Below, in pieces: positions 1 through 8,588 of a stretch of DNA of 53,079 bases (its first letter is position 1; each line of letters opens with the position of its first letter). Under the pieces are notes generated by a model. It was not told the origin of the DNA, ran no database searches, and was given only the letters and a program-made list of their open reading frames with translations. The DNA is from Pseudomonadota bacterium. GTDB lineage: Bacteria; Pseudomonadota; Gammaproteobacteria; Steroidobacterales; JBCBZW01. The DNA lies in NCBI GenBank assembly GCA_039193195.1, contig JBCCWS010000041.1:1-53079 (forward strand), given 5' to 3'. The position numbers and the translations under genes are program-made.

Positions 1-141
1 CCGGTTAGTTCGTTGAAGAATTTGCGGGTTCTTTTCCCCCCTGAGCACGTTGCTCCTCCTCCCGTGGGGCCTGCCACGCTCGTCGTCGCGCCGCGCTCCG
101 GAGCAAAAAGCCCCGTGCGAATTCCTCAACGAACTAACCGG
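1..141. repeat. 141-bp element with 22-bp terminal inverted repeats (MITE-like or IS remnant)
   Basis: Bases 1-22 (ccggttagttcgttgaagaa + tt) are the reverse complement of bases 120-141 with one mismatch, and similarity continues weakly for a few more bases inward. The roughly 97 bp between the arms have no convincing reading frame. Perfect-length terminal repeats around a short non-coding core are what a MITE or an internally deleted insertion sequence looks like. The element begins exactly at the first base, so the left flank and any target duplication cannot be checked; a contig end at a repeated sequence is likely. Assignment to an IS family was not possible by eye. Confidence 0.55.
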
Positions 142-658
142 ACAGGACACTAGCAACATCGACCAGCACATCCTGCACTCAGGTCCACACCCCTAGCGTT
201 GATTTGGAGGAGTTGAAGTCGAATACCCGACATCTGCATGTCGACATCGGCACTCGTGAACGAAGGGCGGAAGAAGATGTATAGTCGCCTTAGGAGATGC
301 CTAACTTCACTCGGCGTATGTCAAACCGGATAGCCCGTTAGGCTCGGTTTTCTGATTGGTGCCGTCGTCAGATAATTCAACGCGAAAGCCGCAGAGCGAT
401 CGCAGGCAGCACCACACACACAGCACCGTCATGTACACCCTGCCGGTTAGGAGAACGTCGACATCGCACGCACGCGAGATGGCCGAAAACGCGTGTGCAG
501 CTGATCGAGACTCCGCCTACCGCACCTCTCTGAGGTTGACCAACTGTCTAACACCGCGCAGTGGATCGGAGGAACTCTCTGCACCGCCACCTTTCGTGCC
601 GATGCTCCATTCAACCTGCTCTACGTGCTCCATATACCACGCGGCGACATCAGCGCTT
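142..658. other. gene-poor stretch
   Basis: No reading frame here has convincing protein-like composition. The frame at 356-724 (+) encodes an Arg/Ser/His-rich sequence with no recognisable domain and overlaps the 3' end of the minus-strand gene, so it is not called. No hairpin-plus-T-run terminator was seen. Confidence 0.5.
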
Positions 659-1696
659 TCAGTGGAGCTTGATCTTGCTAACAGAGAAGTTGGCAAACCG
701 CACCGTCTCTTCTTCCGCTCGTAGGTTGCCTAAATCCGCGACAGAGCGGTAGATTCCCCACTTCGGTCGTACGAAGTGATTCGCGGCCTCGCCGCGCCAC
801 AGGTCTAGCGCTGACACGGAGATATCAAAGACAATCGCGCCGTCGCGCAGGCGCGTCGCGATTAGGCGCAGCTCGCCGGACTCGGCGAAGGTGGCGCGAC
901 AGTACACGTCGAGCCACTCACCCACCACGTCACGCCAGGGCTGACGGGCGAGTACCATCCCGCCTTGACCGGCACTATGGCGCACCTCGATCCCATCCTC
1001 GCCCCTGCGCTTAGCGCCGGATATGGTGAGCATGGGCTGACTGTCGCGCCCACCCACGGCCTTTAGTTGGAAGAAATGGGTGAAGCGCCGTGACACGGCC
1101 ATCGACGCATTGATCTTGAATTTCCAAGTGTAGAGCAGGGTCTCATTCGCGAACGCCTTGAGTGCCGGCACGGACTTGTCGTACGCCTTGATCTCATTGC
1201 GCTGACGATCGGCCTTCTCCACACGGTCGCGATCGCGATCGACATCCCGATGGATAACGAATACGAAGTGCGGGCCGACCGCCGCGTCCGTGTCCTCGTA
1301 GATATGCTCCACCCCGAGGTGGTTGACGGCGTAGAGGTCAGGCGCTTCGATCGATCTCCTACCGGCAAAGTCTCGGATCAGGGCGTACGCGCTGAGGCCC
1401 AATTGGGGCCCGTCGGCATCCAGGGTTCGCGTGGTGAGCTTGGAAAACACAGCATTGTCCGCCACCTCTAGCGCAAGCGGCGCCTGCTTGGGCGCGGCGG
1501 ACGCGTGTGAGACGTTGGGCACCTCGTATGAAGCGACGACCATGGGGGCCTCGTCCGTACGATGGGTCGCAAACGCCAGACCTGAGAGGACACTAGCCAC
1601 CCAGGCCATCGCCCACCGTCCCGTGCTTAGCGGCACCCTACGCACGCCTTCGGCCGGACGGCGCCGATCGCCTGCCAATTGTCTAGTGGACAACAT
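659..1696 (-). CDS. secreted polysaccharide-lyase-like (ConA-fold) protein
   Basis: About 345 residues. An N-terminal hydrophobic segment near residues 25-45 (AMAWVASVLSGLAFA) looks like a signal peptide or anchor. The C-terminal part has the pattern of heparin-lyase-I-like/concanavalin-A-fold polysaccharide-binding proteins: a W-x-D-V-Y strand, then PKWGIYRS, then an ETVRFANFSV strand. Such proteins bind or cleave uronic-acid polysaccharides in the periplasm or outside the cell; catalytic residues could not be assigned. An ATG at 1711 is possible, but the ATG at 1696 has a better Shine-Dalgarno (GGAGA about five bases upstream) and is preferred. It is a single gene with no obvious operon partner. 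The family call is by resemblance only and could be a carbohydrate-binding rather than a lyase protein. Confidence 0.6.
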   Translation of the reverse strand: MLSTRQLAGDRRRPAEGVRRVPLSTGRWAMAWVASVLSGLAFATHRTDEAPMVVASYEVPNVSHASAAPKQAPLALEVADNAVFSKLTTRTLDADGPQLGLSAYALIRDFAGRRSIEAPDLYAVNHLGVEHIYEDTDAAVGPHFVFVIHRDVDRDRDRVEKADRQRNEIKAYDKSVPALKAFANETLLYTWKFKINASMAVSRRFTHFFQLKAVGGRDSQPMLTISGAKRRGEDGIEVRHSAGQGGMVLARQPWRDVVGEWLDVYCRATFAESGELRLIATRLRDGAIVFDISVSALDLWRGEAANHFVRPKWGIYRSVADLGNLRAEEETVRFANFSVSKIKLH

Positions 1697-1840
1697 CTGT
1701 TCTCCGGCCATCTTGCCCGTAAAACACCCGTCGGCCTTCCCTGTGGAATCACCGGTCGGTTGGTGGCGTTCGCACCTACTCGCTCAGCCTCTCGTTGACT
1801 GCACCGTACGCAATGTCGACGTGCGCCGCAAACTCACGCC

Positions 1841-2659
1841 TTAGGTGGACTTGTGCAAGCGAGAGAACCTCGTCCGCAACAAGAAGGCGACCATCATCAG
1901 CAGCGGCGCGAAAGCCAGTGCAACCGGCGCCAAGGTATCGTTGAACGCTTCGGGGAACACCTGCGGCTGCCCCAAAAAAAACGAGCCAGAGGCGATGAAG
2001 AACGACACGCACACGCGCCACAAGTGCCGAGACACGCGTGCGGCTGGGAACAGTTTTTTGCGAATGATGGCATTGGCTTCTCCGTACACGGCAGCTACAC
2101 CGACAAACACAAAGAGCACGAATGCCTGGGGCGGCGAGCCGTCTACAGTGCCGGTAGCGCTGTTCGCTCCGAGGAACATGAAGTACAACCCCATGCCAGT
2201 TATCGCGAGCGCCAATGCCAAACCGACTCGCTCAGTCCAGCTCGCGCGGAATTCGCGACGCCTCGCCGTCATGAGGCTCGAGGCCAGGAGGTAAAGGGCC
2301 AACACGCCGGCCACCAAGTTCGGTCTCTGCCCTTCAGTGAGAAACGGAGCTACGGCGGCGCCGATCAAGTAGGTGATGGCCATCGAGACGACGAACGTGT
2401 ACCCCGCCGCTCGGTGCAGTTCCCCGCCCTTTCGTGCGACCGCGGCAATAACTCCCAAAACCAGACCAACCGCACCGCCACCAATGTGCAGGTACAGAAG
2501 AACGGCAGCGGCGATGTGCGCGATGGCCGGTGCCGATGGCGACACCTCAAGCTGGACGGCAACTGCGCTCGTCGGGGTCATCAAGGCGAGCAGCGCAGCG
2601 AGCAACGCCTGAGGGTAGCGGCAAACTCGAGCCCTAGTGTTTGTAGGGGAATTCCTCAT
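1841..2659 (-). CDS. DUF2306-like multi-pass membrane protein
   Basis: About 272 residues and strongly hydrophobic, with seven or so predicted membrane segments. The stretch LHIGGGAVGLVLGVIAAVA followed by KGGELHRAAGYTFV is typical of the DUF2306-type predicted membrane family, in which a His-Arg pair follows the first helices. No biochemical function is established for the family. The frame can be extended upstream to 2752, but that extension runs through a hairpin region and has poor composition, so the start at 2659 (MRNSPTN) is chosen; no clear Shine-Dalgarno is visible. It stands alone on the minus strand, divergent from the hydrolase/ABC operon. Confidence 0.65.
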   Translation of the reverse strand: MRNSPTNTRARVCRYPQALLAALLALMTPTSAVAVQLEVSPSAPAIAHIAAAVLLYLHIGGGAVGLVLGVIAAVARKGGELHRAAGYTFVVSMAITYLIGAAVAPFLTEGQRPNLVAGVLALYLLASSLMTARRREFRASWTERVGLALALAITGMGLYFMFLGANSATGTVDGSPPQAFVLFVFVGVAAVYGEANAIIRKKLFPAARVSRHLWRVCVSFFIASGSFFLGQPQVFPEAFNDTLAPVALAFAPLLMMVAFLLRTRFSRLHKST

Positions 2660-2736
2660 CACGGGGCGCTCGCTCCGAACAGGGCAGTCGAAGTCTAGGA
2701 ACTTGTCCCGCACACCACATCCGCCAAAAGTAGGAT

Positions 2737-2863
2737 GGGCTGCAAGCCCCACTCCGCCCCGAGGGCTAGGTCACCCGATGCGACGTCGCTCGCATCGCCC
2801 GTGTAAGCAAATCGTAGGATCGAAGACTACCCCTCCAAGAACGGGCGCAGCGCCCGTGGAGGG
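2737..2863. repeat. cluster of three hairpins, REP-like
   Basis: Three inverted repeats occur in about 125 bp between divergent genes. They are GGGCT/AGCCC at 2737-2749, CGATGCGA/TCGCATCG at 2776-2797, and a two-part hairpin at 2831-2863 with an inner ACGGGCG/CGCCCGT stem (loop CAG) and an outer CCCTCC/GGAGGG stem. Two copies of gtaggat precede hairpins 1 and 3. The arrangement resembles the small palindromic REP elements of gammaproteobacteria. The outer right arm of the third hairpin is the Shine-Dalgarno of the next gene. Confidence 0.5.
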
Positions 2864-2867
2864 ATGC

Positions 2868-4310
2868 ATGAAATTCAATCAGTTGCTATTGCGTGCGGGG
2901 GCCTTGATGGCAGGCGCAGCGTACCTAGCGGGGTGCTCCTCACCCCAGCTGGCGATCGACTTCCAGCCTTGCTCGGTGCCCAACGTCGATCGCGTCGTGC
3001 AGTGCGCGAACGTACTTGTGCCAGTCGATCATGAGCAGCACAACGGAGAGGAACTCGCCCTCTTCGTCGTGCGTGCCCCCGCGAAAGGGGTACGCGAGAA
3101 CGCAGCGCCGCTCATGATCCTTGCCGGCGGCCCCGGCCAGGCCGCCGCGTCTCACTACGGCGCTCTCGTAAGATCATCCTTACGCCAAGCGAACACGAAC
3201 CGAGACCTGATCCTGGTCGACCAGCGCGGCACCGGTCGCTCCCATCCCCTCGAATGCGAAGCGGTGACCGGACTCGGCTTACAGCTGATGAGCGACGACG
3301 AACTGGCCGAAGGCGTCGGTGCATGCCTCAAGCACTACGAGGTAAGCCCGCGCCACTTTGCCAGTGAGTCCATCGTGCGTGACCTCGACCACGTGCGCGA
3401 GCTCCTCGGCGAGGAGCAAGTCGCCCTGTGGGGAGCCTCCTTCGGTACGCGCCTAGCCCTGCGCTATCTCGCGCGCTACCCTGAGCGAGTCGCGGCGATG
3501 GTGATCGATGGTGTGACCTCGAACACCGAATCCCTGTTTGCACAGGCGCCCAAGCACTCGCACGCGGCCGTCATGGCGCTGCTCGCGCGGTGTGAGCACG
3601 AAAGCGCCTGCGATGCGCATCAGGTAGTGCAGGACATGGAGCACCTCATCGCCGCCTCAGTCGACACCGTAAACCTACGTGATCCATTGGGCGGCGAGCA
3701 CATCACACAGGAGATCGACGGCCCGGTCGGCCGCAACTCCGTACGCGGCGCACTCTACTCACCAACGCGCACCGCCCTGATCCCCCTCGCGCTTCGCCGC
3801 GCCAGCAACGGCGACCACCAGATGCTCGCCGCGCTCGCGGCAGACACCGCCTCTTGGGCTGGCGAGACGATGTTCGGCGGCGCCACCTTGAGCATCCTCT
3901 GCACGGAAGACGTCGACCGCATTACCCCCGAGGCAGCGCGCCTTGCCGGCGAAGGAAGTCTCTTCCAAGACAGCTACTACCGCTTCTGGGCAACGGCCTG
4001 TCGGCACTGGCCGCGCACGGACCTGCCCGCGGACTACGGCGAGCTGGTGGTCTCCGACGTGCCCACGCTCGCCCTATCGGGCGGCCTGGACCCGGTCACG
4101 CCTCCCGCCTCAGCGGAGGTGGCCATTCGCGGCCTAAGTCAGGTGCAACACCTCGTGGCGCCTGCCGTGGGCCACAACGTCACGCCCGAGGGGTGCGCCC
4201 CCCGCCTCATCGCCCAGTTCCTCGACGCCCCGCGGCAGCCAATCGATGGCACCTGCCTGAAGAACCTGAAGGCTCCCCCCATCGTCCCTACCGGAGAAAC
4301 AGCACTGTGA
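2868..4310 (+). CDS. lipoprotein alpha/beta hydrolase, TAP/prolyl-aminopeptidase-like
   Basis: 480 residues. The N-terminus carries a lipoprotein signal with lipobox LAGC near residue 21, so the protein should be membrane-anchored on the periplasmic side. Alpha/beta-hydrolase features appear in order: GGPGQAA near the oxyanion hole, DQRGTGRS, the nucleophile elbow GASFG near residue 190, an Asp in GLDPVTPP near 405, and a His in VGHNV near 434. This layout matches tripeptidyl/prolyl aminopeptidase-like hydrolases. The start at 2868 is set by GGAGGG at 2858-2863 and the lipobox; that Shine-Dalgarno is paired in a hairpin. The stop overlaps the GTG of the ABC ATPase by four bases, so the hydrolase is coupled to a NatAB-type exporter. 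The substrate is unknown. Confidence 0.85.
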   Translation: MKFNQLLLRAGALMAGAAYLAGCSSPQLAIDFQPCSVPNVDRVVQCANVLVPVDHEQHNGEELALFVVRAPAKGVRENAAPLMILAGGPGQAAASHYGALVRSSLRQANTNRDLILVDQRGTGRSHPLECEAVTGLGLQLMSDDELAEGVGACLKHYEVSPRHFASESIVRDLDHVRELLGEEQVALWGASFGTRLALRYLARYPERVAAMVIDGVTSNTESLFAQAPKHSHAAVMALLARCEHESACDAHQVVQDMEHLIAASVDTVNLRDPLGGEHITQEIDGPVGRNSVRGALYSPTRTALIPLALRRASNGDHQMLAALAADTASWAGETMFGGATLSILCTEDVDRITPEAARLAGEGSLFQDSYYRFWATACRHWPRTDLPADYGELVVSDVPTLALSGGLDPVTPPASAEVAIRGLSQVQHLVAPAVGHNVTPEGCAPRLIAQFLDAPRQPIDGTCLKNLKAPPIVPTGETAL

Positions 4311-5011
4311 TTTCAATTAACGGATTCGAAAAGTCGTACGGCCAGGTGCAGGCAGCAAGGGGCATCACCTTCGACGCGCGCGACGGCGAGATTACCACCC
4401 TGCTGGGTCTCAACGGGTCGGGAAAATCGACGACGCTGCGCGCAATCGCCGGCACCTTGACGCCCGATCGTGGCACGGTGCGAATCGATGGGGTCGACAT
4501 ACAAGCAGATTCGCACCAGGCCCTTCGCGCGCTCGGTGTCTTCCCCGATCGCTTCGGTCTCTACCCGCGCCTGAGCGTGCGCGAGCACCTTGCGCACATC
4601 GCCGAGCTGCACGCCCTTGCGCGGGTCGAGAGCGCGATCGCGGCGGTCAGCGCCCAGCTTGGCCTAGGTGACATCCTGGACCGACGCACGGAGGGCTTCA
4701 GCGAGGGGCAGCGCATGCGCACGGGGATCGCCATGAGCCTGCTGCACAACCCGCAGAACCTCGTGCTCGACGAGCCCAGCCGTGGGCTGGACGTGCTCGG
4801 TGTGCGCGACCTTCGCACACTGCTGTGCGAGTTACGAGACGCGGGCAGAGCGATTCTCTTCTCCAGCCATGTGCTGGCCGAAGTCGAAGAGATCGCCGAC
4901 CGCATCGTGATCATCGACTCAGGACAAGTGCTGCGAGTGGATTCCCCGCGCGACCTGCGGGGCAATTGCGCATCGCTAGAGGATGCCGTGCTACGGGAGT
5001 TGGCTGCATGA
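4307..5011 (+). CDS. natA: ABC transporter ATP-binding protein, NatA type
   Basis: 234 residues with a complete ABC ATPase core. Walker A is GLNGSGKST near residues 34-42, the signature loop is FSEGQ near 130-134, Walker B with D-loop is NLVLDEPSRGLD near 151-162, and the switch His is in SSHVL. The FSEGQ signature and the following MRTGIAMSLLHNP are typical of NatA, the ATPase of the two-component sodium-extruding ABC-2 exporter. It begins at a GTG overlapping the hydrolase stop (GTGA) and its stop overlaps the permease ATG (ATGA), so the three genes are translationally coupled. Sodium specificity is inferred from family resemblance. Confidence 0.85.
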   Translation: MISINGFEKSYGQVQAARGITFDARDGEITTLLGLNGSGKSTTLRAIAGTLTPDRGTVRIDGVDIQADSHQALRALGVFPDRFGLYPRLSVREHLAHIAELHALARVESAIAAVSAQLGLGDILDRRTEGFSEGQRMRTGIAMSLLHNPQNLVLDEPSRGLDVLGVRDLRTLLCELRDAGRAILFSSHVLAEVEEIADRIVIIDSGQVLRVDSPRDLRGNCASLEDAVLRELAA

Positions 5012-6150
5012 AAACCCTAACGCAGATGATCGAGATCGCACGTAAAGAGCTGCTGCACATCCTGCGCGATCGACGCACGGTGGTCTCCACGCAGCTATAC
5101 GCGTTGTTGGGCCCTATCCTGTTGGTCGTGACCATAGGAGCCCTGGCGGGAGATCCGCAGCGCACGCTACGGGTGGGGATGGTGGGACAGGACGCGGCGA
5201 TTACGCAAGCCTTAACGCAGCGCGGCCTGGAAATTGTGCCGCAGGAAACGGTGCCGCTCACGGCGCAGGCGCTCGAGAAAGTGGATGTGGTCGTGGCCAT
5301 CCCACCGGACGCGGCCAAGGCGCGCGAGCGACACCGCTCTGTGCAACTCGACCTTTTCACGGGCAAGGATGCTGACCAAGGTCGGGCCGAGGAAGAAGTC
5401 CGCCGGGCGATCGGATCACTGTCCGCACGAATCTCCTCGACGGCACTGATCCGCCAGGGCGTGGCGCCGGTGGTGACCCAGCCCTATCGGGTCAACACAG
5501 TCGCCCTGGACGACACCTCGAAGCTCGGGCTCTTCGCGAGCGTGTTCATCCTCTACATCGTGCTGGCGCCGTTCCTCGCAAGCTCCGGCGCCGCGATCGA
5601 CAGCGCGACCGGTGAGCGCGAACGCGGCACGCTCGCCCTGATGCGACTGCAGCCGCTTTCGCCGGTGGCGTGGGTCGCCGGAAAATGGGCCGTGATCTCC
5701 CTCTTCGGGTGGGCCGGCGCCCTGGTGACGACCGTGGTCTCGGCGCTAACGCTCCACCAGCTGGTGCCCGCGCAAGCGGTCGAGCTCAACCTGGGCGTGG
5801 GCAGCGTGATGCTACTGGCGCTCGCCGCACTGCCCGTCTCGTTGCTGGCCTCCGCCGTTGGCTTTGCCTTGGCGCTGCAAGCCAGGACCACCATGGAGGC
5901 CCAGACGCGCCTGACGATGGTCAGTATCCTGCCCGTGGCGGTGGGGTTGATGGCAACAGCGGGAGCGGCACCGCAGGGCGTCAGCCTGCCCGTGCTCTTC
6001 GAACTTACATCGCTGCCGGCGTGGCTCACCGGCGCTGCATTCCCGGTCAGCCAAGCGCTCGTGAGCGGTGTGCTGTCGATCGCGTTGATCGTTGGCGTGG
6101 TGCTGTGGGGGGCACGACGCATTACGAGCGAAGACTACTGGGTGGCTTGA
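5008..6150 (+). CDS. natB: ABC-2 permease, NatB type
   Basis: 380 residues. A first membrane helix near residues 25-45 is followed by a large periplasmic domain to about residue 170, then five helices, which is the ABC-2/NatB topology. The cytoplasmic motif SATGERERGTLALMRLQPLSP is the hallmark of NatB-like permeases. The N-terminal ARKELLHILRDRRT coupling helix is also typical. Its ATG overlaps the natA stop by four bases. Together the pair should form a homodimeric exporter; sodium, a toxic compound or a peptide product of the coupled hydrolase are all possible cargoes. No regulatory gene lies beside it. Confidence 0.85.
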   Translation: MKTLTQMIEIARKELLHILRDRRTVVSTQLYALLGPILLVVTIGALAGDPQRTLRVGMVGQDAAITQALTQRGLEIVPQETVPLTAQALEKVDVVVAIPPDAAKARERHRSVQLDLFTGKDADQGRAEEEVRRAIGSLSARISSTALIRQGVAPVVTQPYRVNTVALDDTSKLGLFASVFILYIVLAPFLASSGAAIDSATGERERGTLALMRLQPLSPVAWVAGKWAVISLFGWAGALVTTVVSALTLHQLVPAQAVELNLGVGSVMLLALAALPVSLLASAVGFALALQARTTMEAQTRLTMVSILPVAVGLMATAGAAPQGVSLPVLFELTSLPAWLTGAAFPVSQALVSGVLSIALIVGVVLWGARRITSEDYWVA

Positions 6151-6493
6151 CCGTGACTTGGCTGCGCGAATTGCACTGTCAGCCTCGCCAGTGAGCTAGT
6201 TATCGCCACGGCAGAGCGCTCGCCGGTGGAAAGTCTGTACGGCGGCGAACAAGCACTCTCCTTAACATCGGTCTAGGACCCTGCACATACCAAAGCACAA
6301 CGGGTAAATCGCCCCCTGTTTCGCCGTCCGAGCGCGCGTTCGAACCCGGTAAGCGCAGCATCCAGACGCGACGGCTGACGTCTGCTTCGACTTGGTTTGC
6401 AGCTGGCGGTACTGATGCTCACGCCATAGCCGCAGCCCAGCCTGTGAAGTGAAGAGCGCCTAAGCCATTCTACTGCGAAGAACGACAGAGTAA
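6151..6493. other. intergenic, nothing recognised
   Basis: A 343-bp gap between the natB stop and the TIR gene with no credible reading frame. A GTTCGAACCC string at 6338-6347 resembles a tRNA T-loop, but no cloverleaf can be built around it. No clear terminator is visible. Confidence 0.4.
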
Positions 6494-6991
6494 ATGCACA
6501 TACTGACGGGTATTGACGCCCAAGTGACCGAGTCTACGTCGAGGTTGGAGAAGTCAGTGAGCTTACGGCAAATACATGTCTTTATTAGTCACGCCTGGTC
6601 CCACTCCACCCACTATGAGACGCTTGCCTCATGGATCTTCGACGAGCCCTGGTCAATCGGCCAAGCTTCATTGAAGTTCAGAAACTTCTCGGTACCAAGG
6701 TCTGATCCGATACACAACGCCCACAGCGATAGGGAGCTCAAGAAACGAATCTACAACCAATTGAGTCGAGCGCACGTGGTCGTGATCCCGACCGGCATGT
6801 ATGCAACCTATAGCAAGTGGATTGGCAAGGAAATCAAGGGTGCACAGTTTTACTCCAAACCAATCCTCGCTGTGAAACCCCTGGGACAAGAGCGGGCATC
6901 GTCAGTGGTCGGAGCAAACGCAAGCAAGTCCGTGGGATGGAGCAAAAGAACCGTCGTCGAAGGGATATGGACACTCTATCGTGATGCCTAA
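6494..6991 (+). CDS. TIR-like (ThsB/DUF1863-type) protein
   Basis: 165 residues. HVFISHAW near residues 28-35 starts the domain, followed by FRNFSVPRSDPIH, RELKKRIYNQLSRAHVVVIPTGMYA, SKWIGKEI near 107-114 and PILAVKPLGQE. This is the pattern of the TIR-like family that includes ThsB of Thoeris anti-phage systems; Glu113 in WIGKE is the likely catalytic residue. In type I Thoeris, ThsB makes a cyclic-ADP-ribose-type signal that activates the NADase ThsA. No ThsA is adjacent or elsewhere in the window, so this is an orphan, a different system or a remnant. The first ATG is used; the leading 25 residues are not domain-like, so the true start may be further in. Base composition is more AT-rich than in the flanking genes. 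Confidence 0.75.
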   Translation: MHILTGIDAQVTESTSRLEKSVSLRQIHVFISHAWSHSTHYETLASWIFDEPWSIGQASLKFRNFSVPRSDPIHNAHSDRELKKRIYNQLSRAHVVVIPTGMYATYSKWIGKEIKGAQFYSKPILAVKPLGQERASSVVGANASKSVGWSKRTVVEGIWTLYRDA

Positions 6992-7143
6992 CGCGTGGCC
7001 CTCCGAGATGACCCACCACCTCCGAGCGATTTGCGGAGCGACAATCGCTTGCACACAAGCAACCACGATGGCAGCGACACCCATGCCACTAGGGATGCTG
7101 GCTTGCTCACGCCCGCAACCCCCTCGGCGACGGAAGTAGGAAC

Positions 7144-7560
7144 TTGCAACGAACACCCGGGTTCCTTGGCGTTCAGTACTTTGAGATTCCCGTCGAAGAT
7201 CTGGACCGCGCAGTCTCTTTCTACGAGGAAGCCTTCAACATCCCCCTCACCAGAGAGTCCGTCGATGGCTACGAGATGGCGCTCTTCCCTGAGACTGCAC
7301 AAGGTCGCGGCGCTACAGGGGCACTTGCCAAGGGGGACGTGTACGTTCCAGCAAAGACTGGAGCGATACTGTATCTGAGCGTACCGAGTATCAAACGTAG
7401 CCTTGATCGGCTAACGAGGCTTGGCGCCGAAGTCTTGCTGGATCCTCGCGAAGTACCGGGTCAGGGCATCGTTGCGGAGTTCGAAGATTCTGAGGGCAAT
7501 CGAATCGCTCTCTTCCAACCCACCGATGCGAGTTCCGCCTCGCTACACACTTCGCCCTAG
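7144..7560 (+). CDS. VOC family (glyoxalase/bleomycin-resistance fold) protein
   Basis: 138 residues. GVQYFEIPVEDLDRAVSFYEEAF near the N-terminus is the classic first beta-alpha unit of a vicinal-oxygen-chelate module, and the C-terminal half ends with GIVAEFEDSEGNRIALFQP, the second module with its metal-ligand Glu region. Proteins of this size are usually dimeric and metal-dependent, but substrates are diverse, so no reaction is assigned. The start is a TTG with GGAAGTAGGA just upstream. It lies about 150 bp after the TIR gene on the same strand; a functional link is not apparent. Confidence 0.8.
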   Translation: MQRTPGFLGVQYFEIPVEDLDRAVSFYEEAFNIPLTRESVDGYEMALFPETAQGRGATGALAKGDVYVPAKTGAILYLSVPSIKRSLDRLTRLGAEVLLDPREVPGQGIVAEFEDSEGNRIALFQPTDASSASLHTSP

Positions 7561-7970
7561 TCGACGAAGGTCAGCCACTCGAGAGATCGACCACGTGCAG
7601 GTACCACGAAGCCAGGCTCGGCGAGCGCTCTGCAGCATCTCGTTGAGCACGCGCCTTTACTTTCGCTACCTCGAGGCCTCGATGCACGTCGCTTACCTAG
7701 CATCTTGCCTAGTACGTTAGGTAATATTCCCACTCAAAGCGCGACACTGAGATCAGCTTTTCAGCCAGCCTACGCGCTTCCGCCTGCGCTCTTAACCCGC
7801 TGATCTAGAGGTTACTTTCATCCATTGGTGGCGGTGGTACCGCGCACTCGCATCCTCGCCATCGCCACCGATTCGGTATCACTGAACTGTGCTGAAGGCG
7901 AAATCGAATTGATTGCACCGCCCGTGCCGTTAGGCTAATTGTATGCAAGCGTCAACGAGCGATAGCCCAC
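7561..7970. other. intergenic, weak inverted repeat only
   Basis: A 410-bp gap with no supported gene. An inverted repeat TTACCTA (7693-7699) / TAGGTAA (7718-7724) is present, but there is no T-run after it, so it is not called a terminator. No confident promoter was identified for the next gene. Confidence 0.4.
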
Positions 7971-8588
7971 ATGAGACACTCAACTGGCCTCGCCGCAGCC
8001 CTGGCATCAGTGCTGCTTTCCTCGCCCACGTACGCAGCCAATCCAGCTCCGAGCCCCGCCGCCGACGGTGGTTTAGGCGGCGTTGAGTGGGTACGCCAAA
8101 CGCTGGAGTCCGGCTTTGACGGCACAGAGATGAGTCCGCTGACCCTGTCGGGGGCAAGCGGTCAGTCGGGTAGCCTCGGCGCAAGCGTCACACTTGCCTC
8201 TCTGCGGAGCACCGACACGCAGGTACCCCTGGCAAGCTCAGCCACATCACCGACAAGGCAAGACATCGGACGAGTCGCGTTGACGACTCGGCCCATTGGC
8301 GCGTCGGTCACGGAAAGGGCCTCCATGGAAGAGGTGGTGGCCGTGGGAATGCGTCGACGCGAGCCCCGGTGGGATCTACAGATCGTCGAGGAACCCGAGA
8401 GGGACTGGCATCGTCGCGACGGCACGGTCCGCACCGACACTGGACGCATAGCCGTCGGCCGCGCCGTGATCTTCCAAGACCTGAGTGATCGGCGTCGCTA
8501 CGACATGCATCTCGACGAGTACCGCGACCCGCGACCTCAGCAGTCCGTCTCGGTCGGCCTGCTCGGCGGGCGACGATTGCAGGACTGA
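7971..8588 (+). CDS. putative secreted protein, unknown
   Basis: 205 residues. A normal Sec signal peptide with cleavage after SPTYAA near residue 23 is followed by a low-complexity Ser/Thr/Gly region to about residue 110, then a more structured Arg- and Asp-rich tail including ASMEEVVAVGMRRREP near 117-132 and RRRYDMHLDEYRDPRP near the end. No domain was recognised. The EEVVAVG string resembles TonB-box-like sequences of outer-membrane receptors, but no barrel follows. The signal peptide and codon usage favour a real gene. It has no close neighbour on the same strand. Confidence 0.5.
   Translation: MRHSTGLAAALASVLLSSPTYAANPAPSPAADGGLGGVEWVRQTLESGFDGTEMSPLTLSGASGQSGSLGASVTLASLRSTDTQVPLASSATSPTRQDIGRVALTTRPIGASVTERASMEEVVAVGMRRREPRWDLQIVEEPERDWHRRDGTVRTDTGRIAVGRAVIFQDLSDRRRYDMHLDEYRDPRPQQSVSVGLLGGRRLQD

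Noticed and set aside
1853-2698. Long plus-strand reading frame of 281 codons
   Set aside because: It lies opposite the DUF2306-like gene and has Arg/His-rich, non-protein-like composition; the minus-strand frame shows membrane helices and a recognised family pattern.
6338-6347. GTTCGAACCC, a tRNA T-loop-like string
   Set aside because: No pairing T-stem, acceptor stem or anticodon arm can be drawn around it.
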